DNA of 24,483 nt from Burkholderiales bacterium UBA4615 (GCA_002386465.1 DGIT01000147.1:1-24483); one strand, 5' to 3'. Counted from the stretch's first letter, positions 16,079 to 24,219 are shown. Numbers and translations: made by a program. Notes: generated by a model from the letters alone, not told the origin.

Positions 16079-18223
16079 ATGCACAGTTCCTCTCGTGACG
16101 CCTTCGCAGCGCCGCGCCCAGACGGCGCGGAGCAGGCATCCGAGACCCTGTCCTGGGCTTCTTCGGCTTCCCCCTGGATGCCCGGTGAACCGCAACGCAT
16201 GGCCGCTGCCATTCGGGTCCTGGCCATGGATGCAGTCGAGCGCGCGGGCTCAGGTCACCCTGGCATGCCCCTGGGGATGGCCGACATCGCTGTCGCGCTC
16301 TGGAGCCGACACCTCAAGCACAACCCCGCGCAGCCCGCATGGTTCGACCGAGACCGTTTCGTGCTCTCCAATGGGCATGGCTCCATGCTGCTCTATGCGC
16401 TGCTGCATCTCACGGGCTACGACCTGCCCATGGACGCACTGCGCAACTTCCGGCAGTTGCATTCCGCCACACCCGGACATCCCGAAGTCGGTGTCACGCC
16501 CGGTGTGGACACCACGACCGGGCCACTTGGCCAGGGGTTGGCCAATGCGGTGGGCATGGCGCTCTCCGAGCGTCTGCTGGCTGCCGAATTCAACCGCGAT
16601 GGCTTTCCGATCGTCGATCACTTCACCTGGGTGTTCGCAGGCGACGGCTGCCTCATGGAAGGCATCTCGCACGAAGCCTGTTCGCTGGCCGGCGTCTGGG
16701 GGCTCTCGCGGCTGGTGGTGCTCTATGACGACAATGGCATTTCCATCGACGGTCCGGTCGGCCAATGGTTCGCAGACGATACCGTGCGCCGCTTCGAGGC
16801 CTACGGCTGGAACGTGATTGCCGATATCGATGGGCACGATGTGCACGCCCTGGACAGCGCGATTGCGCTGGCGCGCCAGTGGGGCGTCGATGGCCGCGAA
16901 GGACCGCAGGGCCGGCGGTTTGCACCCACGCTCATTCAGTGCCGTACCGTGATCGGCCGCAGTGCCCCAAGCCGCGCCGGCACGGCGCGCAGTCATGGCG
17001 AGCCACTGGGCGCTGCAGAAATCGCCGGTGCGCGTCGCGCGCTGGGCTGGTCGCATGAACCGTTTCATATCCCTCCCGACCTGTACGCCGCCTGGGATGC
17101 CACCGGCACAGGCGCACAACAGCAGGCGGCGTGGGACGAACTGTTTCGGGCCTATGCCGAGCGCTATCCGCATGAGGCCAGCGAATTCGAGCGGCGCATG
17201 CGCGGTGTGCTGCCGGCCACCTGGGAGTCCAGCCTGCAGGCTGCTTTGGAGGCTGCGGCGGCGCATCGCGACCCGATCGCCACGCGCAAGGCGTCTTTGC
17301 AGGCCTTGAATCTGCTGGGACCGGCCCTGCCTGAATTGCTGGGTGGATCAGCCGATCTGACCGGGTCCAACCTCACCGAGTGGGCGGGTGCCGGCGCCCT
17401 GCGCAGCCCGGTCGCAGTCGGCCAGGCCACTGGCCGTCATATCCATTACGGCGTGCGCGAATTCGGCATGAGCGCGCTCATGAATGGCATTGCATTGCAT
17501 GGCGGCTTCATTCCTTTTGGCGGCACCTTTCTGACTTTCAGCGATTACAGCCGCAATGCGCTGCGCATGGCTGCACTCATGCGCCAGCGGGTGGTGTTCG
17601 TCTTCACCCACGACTCCATTGGGCTCGGTGAAGACGGCCCCACACATCAGGCGGTTGAGCAGGCGGCCAGTCTGCGCATCATGCCGGGTCTGGATGTCTG
17701 GCGTCCGGCTGATCCGGTAGAGACCGCCCTGGCATGGGGCCTGTCCATCGAGCGCGACGACGGGCCCAGCGCCTTGCTGATGTCGCGCCAGGCCCTGCCG
17801 TGCGTGTCGCGCACACCGGCTCAGACCGATGCCATCCGCCGCGGTGCGTATGTGCTGCACGACCCTGCGGATGCGCGCTGTGCCCTGATCGCCACCGGTT
17901 CGGAGCTGGGGCTGGCCCTGGCGGCCCGCGACCTCCTGGCCGCCGACGGCATTGCGGTGCGGGTGGTGTCCATGCCCTGCACCAACGTCTTCGATCGCCA
18001 GTCCACCGACTACAAACGCAGCGTGCTGCCCGACCGATTGCCGCGGGTGGCGGTCGAGGCGGGCGTCACCGACTTCTGGTGGAAATATCGCTGCGATGCT
18101 GTCGTGGGCCTCGACCGCTATGGCGAGTCGGCCCCGGCAGGCGCTCTCTTTGCCTATTTCGGATTCACCCCAGAGAACGTCGCCGATACCGTGCGCGCCG
18201 TGCTCTCCCGTCTTTCAACCTAG
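16079..18223 (+). CDS. tkt: Transketolase
   Basis: The product (714 residues from ATG 16079) transfers two-carbon units between sugar phosphates in the pentose phosphate or Calvin-type pathway, using thiamine diphosphate in the cytoplasm. Motifs: GSGHPGMPLGMADI with H60, GDGCLMEG (188-195) and the following DDNGISIDG for thiamine diphosphate and metal, then the pyrimidine domain FTHDSIGLGEDGPTHQ and a C-terminal domain with FGFTPENV. E. coli TktA has 663 residues; the extra length is an N-terminal tail of about 45 residues of low conservation. An in-frame ATG at 16175 would give 682 residues and may be the true start; neither has a ribosome site. gap follows after 9 bases, so the two form an operon. 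Confidence 0.95.
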   Translation: MHSSSRDAFAAPRPDGAEQASETLSWASSASPWMPGEPQRMAAAIRVLAMDAVERAGSGHPGMPLGMADIAVALWSRHLKHNPAQPAWFDRDRFVLSNGHGSMLLYALLHLTGYDLPMDALRNFRQLHSATPGHPEVGVTPGVDTTTGPLGQGLANAVGMALSERLLAAEFNRDGFPIVDHFTWVFAGDGCLMEGISHEACSLAGVWGLSRLVVLYDDNGISIDGPVGQWFADDTVRRFEAYGWNVIADIDGHDVHALDSAIALARQWGVDGREGPQGRRFAPTLIQCRTVIGRSAPSRAGTARSHGEPLGAAEIAGARRALGWSHEPFHIPPDLYAAWDATGTGAQQQAAWDELFRAYAERYPHEASEFERRMRGVLPATWESSLQAALEAAAAHRDPIATRKASLQALNLLGPALPELLGGSADLTGSNLTEWAGAGALRSPVAVGQATGRHIHYGVREFGMSALMNGIALHGGFIPFGGTFLTFSDYSRNALRMAALMRQRVVFVFTHDSIGLGEDGPTHQAVEQAASLRIMPGLDVWRPADPVETALAWGLSIERDDGPSALLMSRQALPCVSRTPAQTDAIRRGAYVLHDPADARCALIATGSELGLALAARDLLAADGIAVRVVSMPCTNVFDRQSTDYKRSVLPDRLPRVAVEAGVTDFWWKYRCDAVVGLDRYGESAPAGALFAYFGFTPENVADTVRAVLSRLST

Positions 18224-18232
18224 GAGCTCTCC

Positions 18233-19240
18233 ATGACCTTGCGCGTTGCCATCAACGGATACGGCCGAATTGGCCGCAACATTCTGCGTGCCCATTACGA
18301 AGGCGGCAAAAAGCATGACATTCAGATCGTGGCCATCAACGATCTGGGCGACCCCAACACCAATGCGCACCTCACGCAGTACGACACGGCGCATGGCAAA
18401 TTCAGCGGCACGGTCAGCGTCGATGGCGATGCCATGGTCGTCAACGGCGATCGCATCAAGGTACTGGCTAACCGCGACCCGGCGCAGCTGCCGTGGGGCG
18501 CGCTGGGCGTCGATGTGGTCCTCGAGTGCACCGGCTTTTTCACCAGCAAGGAAAAGGCTTCTGCCCACCTGAAAGGCGGCGCCAAGAAGGTCATCATTTC
18601 GGCGCCTGGCGGCAAGGATGTCGATGCCACCGTGGTCTACGGGGTGAACCATGGCGTGCTCAAGGCCTCGCACACGGTTATCTCCAACGCCTCGTGCACC
18701 ACCAACTGCCTCGCGCCGCTGGTCAAGCCGCTGCACGACAAGATCGGGCTGGTGTCGGGTCTGATGACCACGGTGCATGCCTTTACCAACGACCAGGTGC
18801 TGACTGATGTGTATCACGAGGACCTGCGCCGGGCCCGTGCAGCCGGCCACAACATGATCCCGACCAAGACCGGTGCGGCAGCGGCCGTGGGTCTGGTGCT
18901 GCCCGAACTCGACGGCAAGCTCGACGGCTACGCCATCCGCGTGCCCACCATCAACGTGTCGATCGTCGATCTCTCGTTCATCGCTGCGCGCGACACCACG
19001 GTCGATGAAGTCAACGCGATCATGAAAGCGGCCGCCGGCAACATGAAAGGCGTGCTCGCCTACAACGAGGCGCCGCTGGTTTCGAGCGACTTCAACCATG
19101 ATGCGCACTCGTCCACCTTCGATGCCACGCTCACCAAGGTGTCAGGGCGTCTGGTGAAAGTGTCGAGCTGGTATGACAACGAGTGGGGATTCTCCAACCG
19201 CATGCTGGACACCACGGTGGCACTGATGGCAGCCAATTAA
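18233..19240 (+). CDS. gap: Glyceraldehyde-3-phosphate dehydrogenase, type I
   Basis: The 335-residue enzyme converts glyceraldehyde 3-phosphate to 1,3-bisphosphoglycerate with NAD(P), or the reverse. It opens with the Rossmann motif INGYGRIGRN (5-14) and has the catalytic SNASCTTNC with C155, H182 in TTVHAFTNDQ, and the C-terminal SWYDNEWGFSNRM. The loop NDLGDPNTNAH (about 36-46) is where cofactor choice is set, but I do not assign NAD or NADP from it. ATG 18233 is preceded by AGGAG at 18222-18226, which overlaps the end of tkt, so translation is closely linked. A 9-bp hairpin (19298-19318) follows the gene. Confidence 0.97.
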   Translation: MTLRVAINGYGRIGRNILRAHYEGGKKHDIQIVAINDLGDPNTNAHLTQYDTAHGKFSGTVSVDGDAMVVNGDRIKVLANRDPAQLPWGALGVDVVLECTGFFTSKEKASAHLKGGAKKVIISAPGGKDVDATVVYGVNHGVLKASHTVISNASCTTNCLAPLVKPLHDKIGLVSGLMTTVHAFTNDQVLTDVYHEDLRRARAAGHNMIPTKTGAAAAVGLVLPELDGKLDGYAIRVPTINVSIVDLSFIAARDTTVDEVNAIMKAAAGNMKGVLAYNEAPLVSSDFNHDAHSSTFDATLTKVSGRLVKVSSWYDNEWGFSNRMLDTTVALMAAN

Positions 19241-19297
19241 AGGCGCACGCAGGCTCGGGGCAGCCCCTCTGGCAATCTGGATTCATGCGGGCTGCTG

Positions 19298-19318
19298 CCG
19301 ACCCCGCTCCGGGGTCGG
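19298..19318. terminator. Perfect 9-bp GC hairpin between convergent gap and hpt
   Basis: CCGACCCCG, a CTC loop and CGGGGTCGG form a perfect stem, ending directly at the hpt stop codon (19319-19321). It lacks a T-run on either strand, so it would be a non-canonical or Rho-assisted terminator, or an mRNA 3' end protector, for both converging genes. Confidence 0.5.
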
Positions 19319-19720
19319 TCAGGCCGTACCCAGATGGCCGATCAGGACGTCGGTCTCGGCGCCCAGGCGCTCGACCCAGGGTTGCAGTCCGGCCACCTCG
19401 CCGGCTCTGGAGGTCTTTTCGATCTGTGCGGCGATCGCCGAGCTGCGGTTGGCCCCAACGGTCAACAGCGTGCCCTTGAGGGTGTGTGACCAATGCCGAA
19501 CCTGCGCGGCATCCTGGTTGGCCAGTGCCTCGCGCAGCGAGGTCATCTGGGCCGACGCTGCGCCACCGAAATGCGGTGCAATGGCCGCCAGCAGGCTTTC
19601 ATCGCCGCCCATGGCCTCGATCGCGTTCGATCGCGTCTGTTCAGGGGTGGGCACTCGCCCATCGAAGGGCACGCCCGCGTCCGGTAATTGACCGGATTCT
19701 GAAGTAATCGTTTCTGACAT
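19319..19720 (-). CDS. Orphan Hpt (histidine phosphotransfer) domain protein
   Basis: The 133-residue protein has a free N-terminal tail of about 30 residues, then a helical Hpt domain. The phospho-acceptor motif reads HWSHTLKGTLLTVGA, with H79 followed by L81-K82-G83 as in HxxKG of Hpt proteins. It would carry phosphate between a receiver domain of a hybrid kinase and that of a response regulator. No kinase or regulator is adjacent; the hybrid kinase at 7381-8667 lacks its own Hpt and is a possible partner. The gene lies on the opposite strand between gap and pgk. I chose ATG 19720: the upstream in-frame starts would run into pgk. It lacks a ribosome site and has TACGAT 7 bases before the ATG. 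Confidence 0.85.
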   Translation of the reverse strand: MSETITSESGQLPDAGVPFDGRVPTPEQTRSNAIEAMGGDESLLAAIAPHFGGAASAQMTSLREALANQDAAQVRHWSHTLKGTLLTVGANRSSAIAAQIEKTSRAGEVAGLQPWVERLGAETDVLIGHLGTA

Positions 19721-19727
19721 GGCACAA

Positions 19728-19733
19728 ATCGTA
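19728..19733 (-). promoter_or_regulatory. -10-like hexamer (TACGAT) 7 bases before the hpt ATG
   Basis: On the minus strand TACGAT is 7 bases before ATG 19720, placing the predicted start site on the start codon. No ribosome site is present, which fits a leaderless mRNA. Confidence 0.4.
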
Positions 19734-19776
19734 ACCGATCTGTGCGCGCGACGGGACCCGCCACGGGCTCCGCCGT

Positions 19777-19782
19777 TAAAAT
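19777..19782 (+). promoter_or_regulatory. Candidate -10 box (TAAAAT) for pgk
   Basis: GTTAAAATCC contains TAAAAT, five of six matches to the consensus. Transcription would start near 19789, giving a leader of about 20 bases before the pgk ATG. It means pgk has its own promoter rather than depending on tkt-gap. Confidence 0.45.
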
Positions 19783-19808
19783 CCGACACTTCATCAGGCA
19801 GGTACCCC

Positions 19809-20990
19809 ATGCAACCCTTCAAGCGACTCTCCGACCTCGACCTCGCAGGCAAGCGGGTGTTCATCCGTGCTGACCTCAATGTCCCGCAAGACGATCAGGG
19901 GGCGATCACCGACGACACGCGCATTCGCGCCTCGGTTCCGGCGATCGAGCACTGCCTGAAGGCTGGCGCAGCGGTCATGGTCACTTCGCACCTGGGCCGT
20001 CCCACCGAGGGCGTGTTCGATGAGGCCGCTTCACTGGCCCCGATCGGCAAGCGTCTGGCCGAATTGCTTGGCAAGCCCGTGCGTTTGCAGCGCGACTGGG
20101 TGGGCGGCGCCGTGCAGGTCGCGGCAGGCGAGGTGGTGCTGCTCGAAAATTGCCGCTTCAACCGGGGCGAAAAGAAAGACGACGAGACGCTTGCACGCGC
20201 CATGGCCAGTCTGTGCGATGTCTATGTGAACGATGCCTTCGGGACGGCACACCGTGCCGAAGCCACCACGCATGGCGTGGCGCGCTTTGCGCCGGTGGCC
20301 TGCGCGGGCCCGCTGATGGCGGCCGAGCTCGACGCCCTGGGGCGTGCACTGAGCGCACCCAAGCGCCCTCTGGTGGCGATCGTTGCGGGCTCCAAGGTGT
20401 CCACCAAGCTCACCATCCTGAAGTCGCTTGCGAGCAAGGTCGATCTGCTGATCGTGGGCGGCGGGATTGCCAATACCTTCATGGCAGCCAGTGGTCTGCC
20501 AATCGGAAAATCGCTGGCCGAGACCGATCTGCTGCCTGAAGCCCGTGCCATCATCGATCTGATGAAGGGACGTGGGGCCGAGGTGCCGATTCCCTCGGAT
20601 GTGGTGGTGGCCAAGGCCTTTTCTGCGACGGCCGCTGCCACCGTCAAATCAGCCCAGGATGTTGAGGCCGACGACCTGATTCTGGACATCGGCCCGAACA
20701 CTGCCGCGCACCTTGGCGCGATGCTCAAGGCGGCCGGCACGATCGTCTGGAACGGCCCGGTCGGTGTGTTCGAGTTCGATCAGTTTGCCCACGGCACCGA
20801 AACCCTGGCCCGCGCAATTGCCGCATCGCCGGGCTATTCCATCGCAGGCGGAGGCGATACGCTCGCGGCCATCGCAAAGTTCGGCATCACCGATCAGATC
20901 GATTACATCTCGACCGGTGGCGGCGCGTTCCTGGAGTTCCTGGAAGGCCGCGAATTGCCCGCAGTGGTCGCGCTGCAGGCACGCGCCTGA
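19809..20990 (+). CDS. pgk: Phosphoglycerate kinase
   Basis: The 393-residue enzyme interconverts 1,3-bisphosphoglycerate plus ADP with 3-phosphoglycerate plus ATP, following the gap reaction. Visible family landmarks are KRVFIRADLNVPQDD (15-29), VMVTSHLGRPTEG, LENCRFNRGEKKDD, YVNDAFGTAHRAEATTHG, the nucleotide-side segments VAIVAGSKVSTKLTIL and WNGPVGVFEFDQF, and the C-terminal AGGGDTLAAI. Length is normal. The frame continues upstream to 19719, where it would overlap hpt; ATG 19809 starts where the family starts and follows a CAGG-like ribosome site. The hpt gene on the other strand separates it from tkt-gap. hemN converges on it with 5 bases between stops. Confidence 0.97.
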   Translation: MQPFKRLSDLDLAGKRVFIRADLNVPQDDQGAITDDTRIRASVPAIEHCLKAGAAVMVTSHLGRPTEGVFDEAASLAPIGKRLAELLGKPVRLQRDWVGGAVQVAAGEVVLLENCRFNRGEKKDDETLARAMASLCDVYVNDAFGTAHRAEATTHGVARFAPVACAGPLMAAELDALGRALSAPKRPLVAIVAGSKVSTKLTILKSLASKVDLLIVGGGIANTFMAASGLPIGKSLAETDLLPEARAIIDLMKGRGAEVPIPSDVVVAKAFSATAAATVKSAQDVEADDLILDIGPNTAAHLGAMLKAAGTIVWNGPVGVFEFDQFAHGTETLARAIAASPGYSIAGGGDTLAAIAKFGITDQIDYISTGGGAFLEFLEGRELPAVVALQARA

Positions 20991-20995
20991 CGCTC

Positions 20996-22441
20996 TCAGA
21001 GCACGCGCGAGTACTGGCCTCGGGGCAGGGCACTGCGCAGTGCCCGGTCAAACAGCATGGCAATCGGGCGCACGAAAAAGCGGCCCAGTGGGGTGGCCGT
21101 GACGCCCTCGGCATCGATGCGCACCAGCCCCAGCGCCTCAAACTCGCGCAGCCGCTCAAGTTCATCGCGAAACACCTGTTGCGCCGACACTAGATAATCG
21201 CGTTCGACTGCTGCAAACGGGATGGTGCCGTTGCACATCATCGACATGATCACGAAGCGTCGCAGCATGTCATCGCGGCTGAGTTCGCAACCGCGCTCGA
21301 TCGGCAGCACCCCTGAACGCACCGATGCCTGCCAGGTCTCGAGCATGCGGGCGTTCTGTCCGTAGCTCGGCCCGATGCGCCCGATGGCAGACACCCCCAG
21401 CCCGATCATGTCGCAGTCGGGTTGCGTGGTGTAGCCCATGAAATTGCGGTGCAGCACGCCCATACGCTGGGCGACGGCCAGGGCATCGTCGGGCAGCGCG
21501 AAATGATCCAGGCCGATATGCACATAGCCCTGCGCGCCCAGGCGTTCGATGGCCAATCGCATCATCGCGAGCTTGTCGCCCGCGCTGGGCAGGTCCCCTT
21601 CGTGAATGCGCCGCTGCGGCTTGAAGCGTTGGGGCAGATGGGCATAGCCATACACCGCGATGCGATCGGGGCGCAACGCAGCCACCGTATCCAGCGTCTG
21701 GGCGAAACGCTCTGGTGTCTGATGAGGCAGGCCGTGGATCAGATCGATATTCACGGACTCAAAGGCCAACGTACGTGCTGCGTGTGTGAGCTCGAAGACC
21801 TGCTCAGTCGACTGCACCCGATGGACGGCCTGCTGCACGGTCGGATCAAAGTCCTGGACACCGAAGCTCAGCCGATTGAAGCCCAATGCGCGCAGCCGCT
21901 GCAGATCGACCGCGTCGACTGAGCGCGGATCCAACTCGATCGAACGCTCTGCCTGAGGCGTGAAGCGCACGGCGCGCTCAATGCCCTGCATGAGGCGCTC
22001 CAAAGCATTCGGCAACAGAAAAGTGGGCGTACCGCCGCCCCAATGCATCTGGCTGACCGGCTGGCCCGTTCCGATCCGGTCGGTATAGAGCGCGAGTTCG
22101 CGTAGCAGATCATCGACATAGACATCGCCTCGACTGCGATCGCGCGTGCCGATCTTGTTGCAGGCGCAGTACCAGCACACCGACTGGCAAAACGGAATGT
22201 GCACGTACACAGACAGCGGCGTGGGGACCGGGAACTGCGCCCGATGCTCCAGCCAGCGACCGTATTCCTGCGCGCCGAAGGCCTCCACGAAACGATCGGC
22301 CGTGGGGTAGGAGGTGTAGCGCGGACCGGCCACATCGAATCGCTCGATCAGCGCCGGATCGGGTGCTGCAAGGTGGGGCGCCCGTGCCGACGCACCCGAC
22401 GAGGAGGAGAAAGCGGAGGAGGCGGATGGCGACACGGGCAT
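20996..22441 (-). CDS. hemN: Oxygen-independent coproporphyrinogen III oxidase (dehydrogenase)
   Basis: The 481-residue radical-SAM enzyme makes protoporphyrinogen IX from coproporphyrinogen III without oxygen, for heme synthesis. It has the family start FDVAGPRYTSYPTADRF (35-51), then VHIPFCQSVCWYCAC with C85, C89 and C92 as the CxxxCxxC cluster ligands and C94 as the extra conserved cysteine. HWGGGTPTF, a SAM-binding motif, follows, as does the C-terminal HemN domain. The first 25 residues are a Ser/Ala-rich tail. The gene diverges from fnr, and an FNR box centred 42 bases before its ATG suggests activation under low oxygen. ATG 22441 has no clear ribosome site. Confidence 0.96.
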   Translation of the reverse strand: MPVSPSASSAFSSSSGASARAPHLAAPDPALIERFDVAGPRYTSYPTADRFVEAFGAQEYGRWLEHRAQFPVPTPLSVYVHIPFCQSVCWYCACNKIGTRDRSRGDVYVDDLLRELALYTDRIGTGQPVSQMHWGGGTPTFLLPNALERLMQGIERAVRFTPQAERSIELDPRSVDAVDLQRLRALGFNRLSFGVQDFDPTVQQAVHRVQSTEQVFELTHAARTLAFESVNIDLIHGLPHQTPERFAQTLDTVAALRPDRIAVYGYAHLPQRFKPQRRIHEGDLPSAGDKLAMMRLAIERLGAQGYVHIGLDHFALPDDALAVAQRMGVLHRNFMGYTTQPDCDMIGLGVSAIGRIGPSYGQNARMLETWQASVRSGVLPIERGCELSRDDMLRRFVIMSMMCNGTIPFAAVERDYLVSAQQVFRDELERLREFEALGLVRIDAEGVTATPLGRFFVRPIAMLFDRALRSALPRGQYSRVL

Positions 22442-22476
22442 GCGGCCTACTGTGCGTCCGATCGGGCCCGGTGTCC

Positions 22477-22490
22477 TTGACCAGGATCAA
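22477..22490. promoter_or_regulatory. FNR box (TTGAC-CAGG-ATCAA) shared by hemN and fnr
   Basis: The site differs from the TTGAT-N4-ATCAA consensus at one base. Its centre is 22483.5. Relative to the candidate fnr -10 box (TAAAAT, 22507-22512) it covers the -35 position, which would favour repression of fnr by its own product. On the hemN side it lies at about -41.5 if transcription starts next to the ATG, the classical activating position. Confidence 0.75.
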
Positions 22491-22506
22491 TTCGGCCAAG
22501 CTGGAC

Positions 22507-22512
22507 TAAAAT
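22507..22512 (+). promoter_or_regulatory. Candidate -10 box (TAAAAT) for fnr
   Basis: GACTAAAATCG contains TAAAAT. The predicted start site near 22519 lies just before the AAAGGAG ribosome site at 22522-22528, leaving a leader of about 17 bases. Confidence 0.45.
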
Positions 22513-22535
22513 CGCGCTCGCAAAGGAGTGTTGCA

Positions 22536-23303
22536 ATGTCGTTGCATTCAGGAAACCATCCCTCAGACGAAAGCGGTTCCCCAGCCGGCGCATCTCAACC
22601 GGTCTGTTGCGGCACCTGCGGCCTGCGCGATGTCTGCATGGTCGAAGGCCTGAGCGCCGCCGATCTGGATCGACTCACCGGTATGGTGAGCCTGCGGCGC
22701 CGCGTCAAACGGGGCGAGCCGCTGTTTCGCTCGGGCGATGCATTCGATGCGGTGTACCCGGTGCACTTCGGATTCTTCAAGACCCGGGTCACCGCGGAAG
22801 ACGGGCGCGAACAGATCACCGGCTTTCCCATGCCGGGCGACGTACTGGGGTTCGACGCGATCAGCGCGGGTGCTTTCCAGTGCGATGCCATCGCCCTGGA
22901 AGATGCCGAAGTGTGCGTGGTGCCGTTTCGCCAACTGGAAGCCTTGTCACGTGAATTCGACAGCCTGCAGCGCCAGTTGCACCGCGTGCTCTCGCGCGAG
23001 ATCGTGCGTGATCAGGGCGTCATGATGCTGTTGGGCACCATGCGTGCCGAGCAGCGCGTGGCCACCTTTTTGCTCAGCCTGTCCCGGCGCTTTGAGCAGC
23101 GCGGCTTTTCACCGCATGACTTCAATCTGCGCATGACCCGCGAAGAGATCGGCAATTTCCTGGGCCTGAAGCTTGAGACCGTCAGTCGCACCTTGTCACG
23201 TCTTCAGGAAGAAGGCGTGGTGACCGTGGACGGCAAGCGCTTGCGTATCGCGCAACAGGGCCGATTGCACGAACTCGCGGGCGTGGGCTTGTCGATCGAG
23301 TGA
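22536..23303 (+). CDS. fnr: FNR-type oxygen-sensing transcriptional regulator (CRP/FNR family)
   Basis: The 255-residue protein is an Fnr/Anr-type regulator that holds an oxygen-labile [4Fe-4S] cluster and, when anoxic, dimerises and binds TTGAT-N4-ATCAA sites. All four ligands are present: C25, C28 and C34 (C-x2-C-x5-C) near the N-terminus and C127 in AEVCVVPF, aligning with E. coli Cys122. An additional Cys24 and Cys116 are seen. The cyclic-nucleotide-like barrel spans about 45-160 (GEQITGF-like REQITGF; GDVLGFDAI). The helix-turn-helix reads TREEIGNFLGLKLETVSRTL, with the E-SR recognition residues of FNR. ATG 22536 has AAAGGAG 7 bases upstream, which outweighs the longer frame from 22440. 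It diverges from hemN over a shared FNR box. Confidence 0.96.
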   Translation: MSLHSGNHPSDESGSPAGASQPVCCGTCGLRDVCMVEGLSAADLDRLTGMVSLRRRVKRGEPLFRSGDAFDAVYPVHFGFFKTRVTAEDGREQITGFPMPGDVLGFDAISAGAFQCDAIALEDAEVCVVPFRQLEALSREFDSLQRQLHRVLSREIVRDQGVMMLLGTMRAEQRVATFLLSLSRRFEQRGFSPHDFNLRMTREEIGNFLGLKLETVSRTLSRLQEEGVVTVDGKRLRIAQQGRLHELAGVGLSIE

Positions 23304-23367
23304 GTCGGCACGTCGGTCGATGCGCCCGGGTCTGATCAACCCCGTGGCTGCAGAGCCTGCAGTGTGC

Positions 23368-24207
23368 TTAGCAAAACGGGTGAGGCTGTCCCACGGCCAG
23401 TGCCACCAGCGCGGCGATGGCCATCGCCGCCAGGGCGCCTCCGGCCACTCGGTGACCCTGCAATTCAAGCCGCGCGGCGAGTGTCTCTGAGCGTCGCATC
23501 AGCGCCTGCAGCACAGCGCGTGCAGCACTCAAGTGCACCACGGTACCCACACCGAAGCTCAGCATGACGGCTGCCCCGCGCAGCGGATCGCTGGCGAGTA
23601 CCGCGATCGCCAGCGCTGAGTAGAGCAGGCCGCAGGGCATGAGCGCCCAGGCCAGTCCAGCCAGCGTCGGACGCATGCTGCGCTGAGTGGGCATGCGCGA
23701 ACCCGTGTGCTGCCAGACCCGTTGACCCAGTCCATCGATCCAGGCGGGCTGGCGTCCGGTGATCAGGAGACTGATCCCAAGGATCAGCAGTGCGCCATTG
23801 AGCATCGCCCATACCGGGCGCAGGAGGGGCAGGGTCTCTGCACCCCAGCGCAGCACGGCCGAGCCGCTGGCTGCTGCCGCGCCCAGCGCCGCATAGCCCA
23901 GCATGCGCGCGGCGTGAAACTGCCACTGCTCAGGCCAGTGGGCGGTGCTGAACCAGGCTGATGTTGTGCGGGAGGGCTCCTGCGACACGCCCGGCTGCGC
24001 GTGCGAAACGTCGTGTGATGCATGGGAGGCCGGCGATGTACCCGGTGCGGGGGACAGGGGCCAGACCCGGCGCGTGCCCGGATCGAAGCGCGTCTCGCCC
24101 AGACCGTGAATGACCGACTGCTGCAGCGCGCTGCACATCATGACGCAATGGAGTCCGCCCAACAGACCCAGGGCGGCGGCCGTTGAGAGCAGTGCAAGCA
24201 GACTCAT
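23368..24207 (-). CDS. TauE/SafE-like membrane protein (DsbD/UreH_2-type transmembrane domain)
   Basis: The 279-residue protein is a multi-pass inner-membrane protein. Hydrophobic segments lie at about 4-26, 98-118, 126-152, 178-205, 210-232 and 250-272. Its first segment holds GGLHCVMMCSA (17-27) and a later one ALMPCGLLYSAL, motifs typical of the sulfite-exporter TauE/SafE-like proteins found beside cbb3 oxidase and fnr genes. Their role is not settled; metal or thiol handling for oxidase assembly is often proposed. Between segments 1 and 2 there is a long loop (about 35-90) with a His cluster SHASHDVSHAQ. The chain ends in PHPFC, leaving a terminal Cys. It converges on fnr with 64 bases between. 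It starts 12 bases after the preceding minus-strand gene, so the two are probably one operon. Confidence 0.85.
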   Translation of the reverse strand: MSLLALLSTAAALGLLGGLHCVMMCSALQQSVIHGLGETRFDPGTRRVWPLSPAPGTSPASHASHDVSHAQPGVSQEPSRTTSAWFSTAHWPEQWQFHAARMLGYAALGAAAASGSAVLRWGAETLPLLRPVWAMLNGALLILGISLLITGRQPAWIDGLGQRVWQHTGSRMPTQRSMRPTLAGLAWALMPCGLLYSALAIAVLASDPLRGAAVMLSFGVGTVVHLSAARAVLQALMRRSETLAARLELQGHRVAGGALAAMAIAALVALAVGQPHPFC

Positions 24208-24219
24208 CGTACGCGCTGG

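Noticed and set aside
23304..23367. GGCT-GCAG-AGCC hairpin between fnr and the TauE/SafE-like gene
   Set aside because: The 4-bp stem is too short and has no T-run, so I did not call a terminator.
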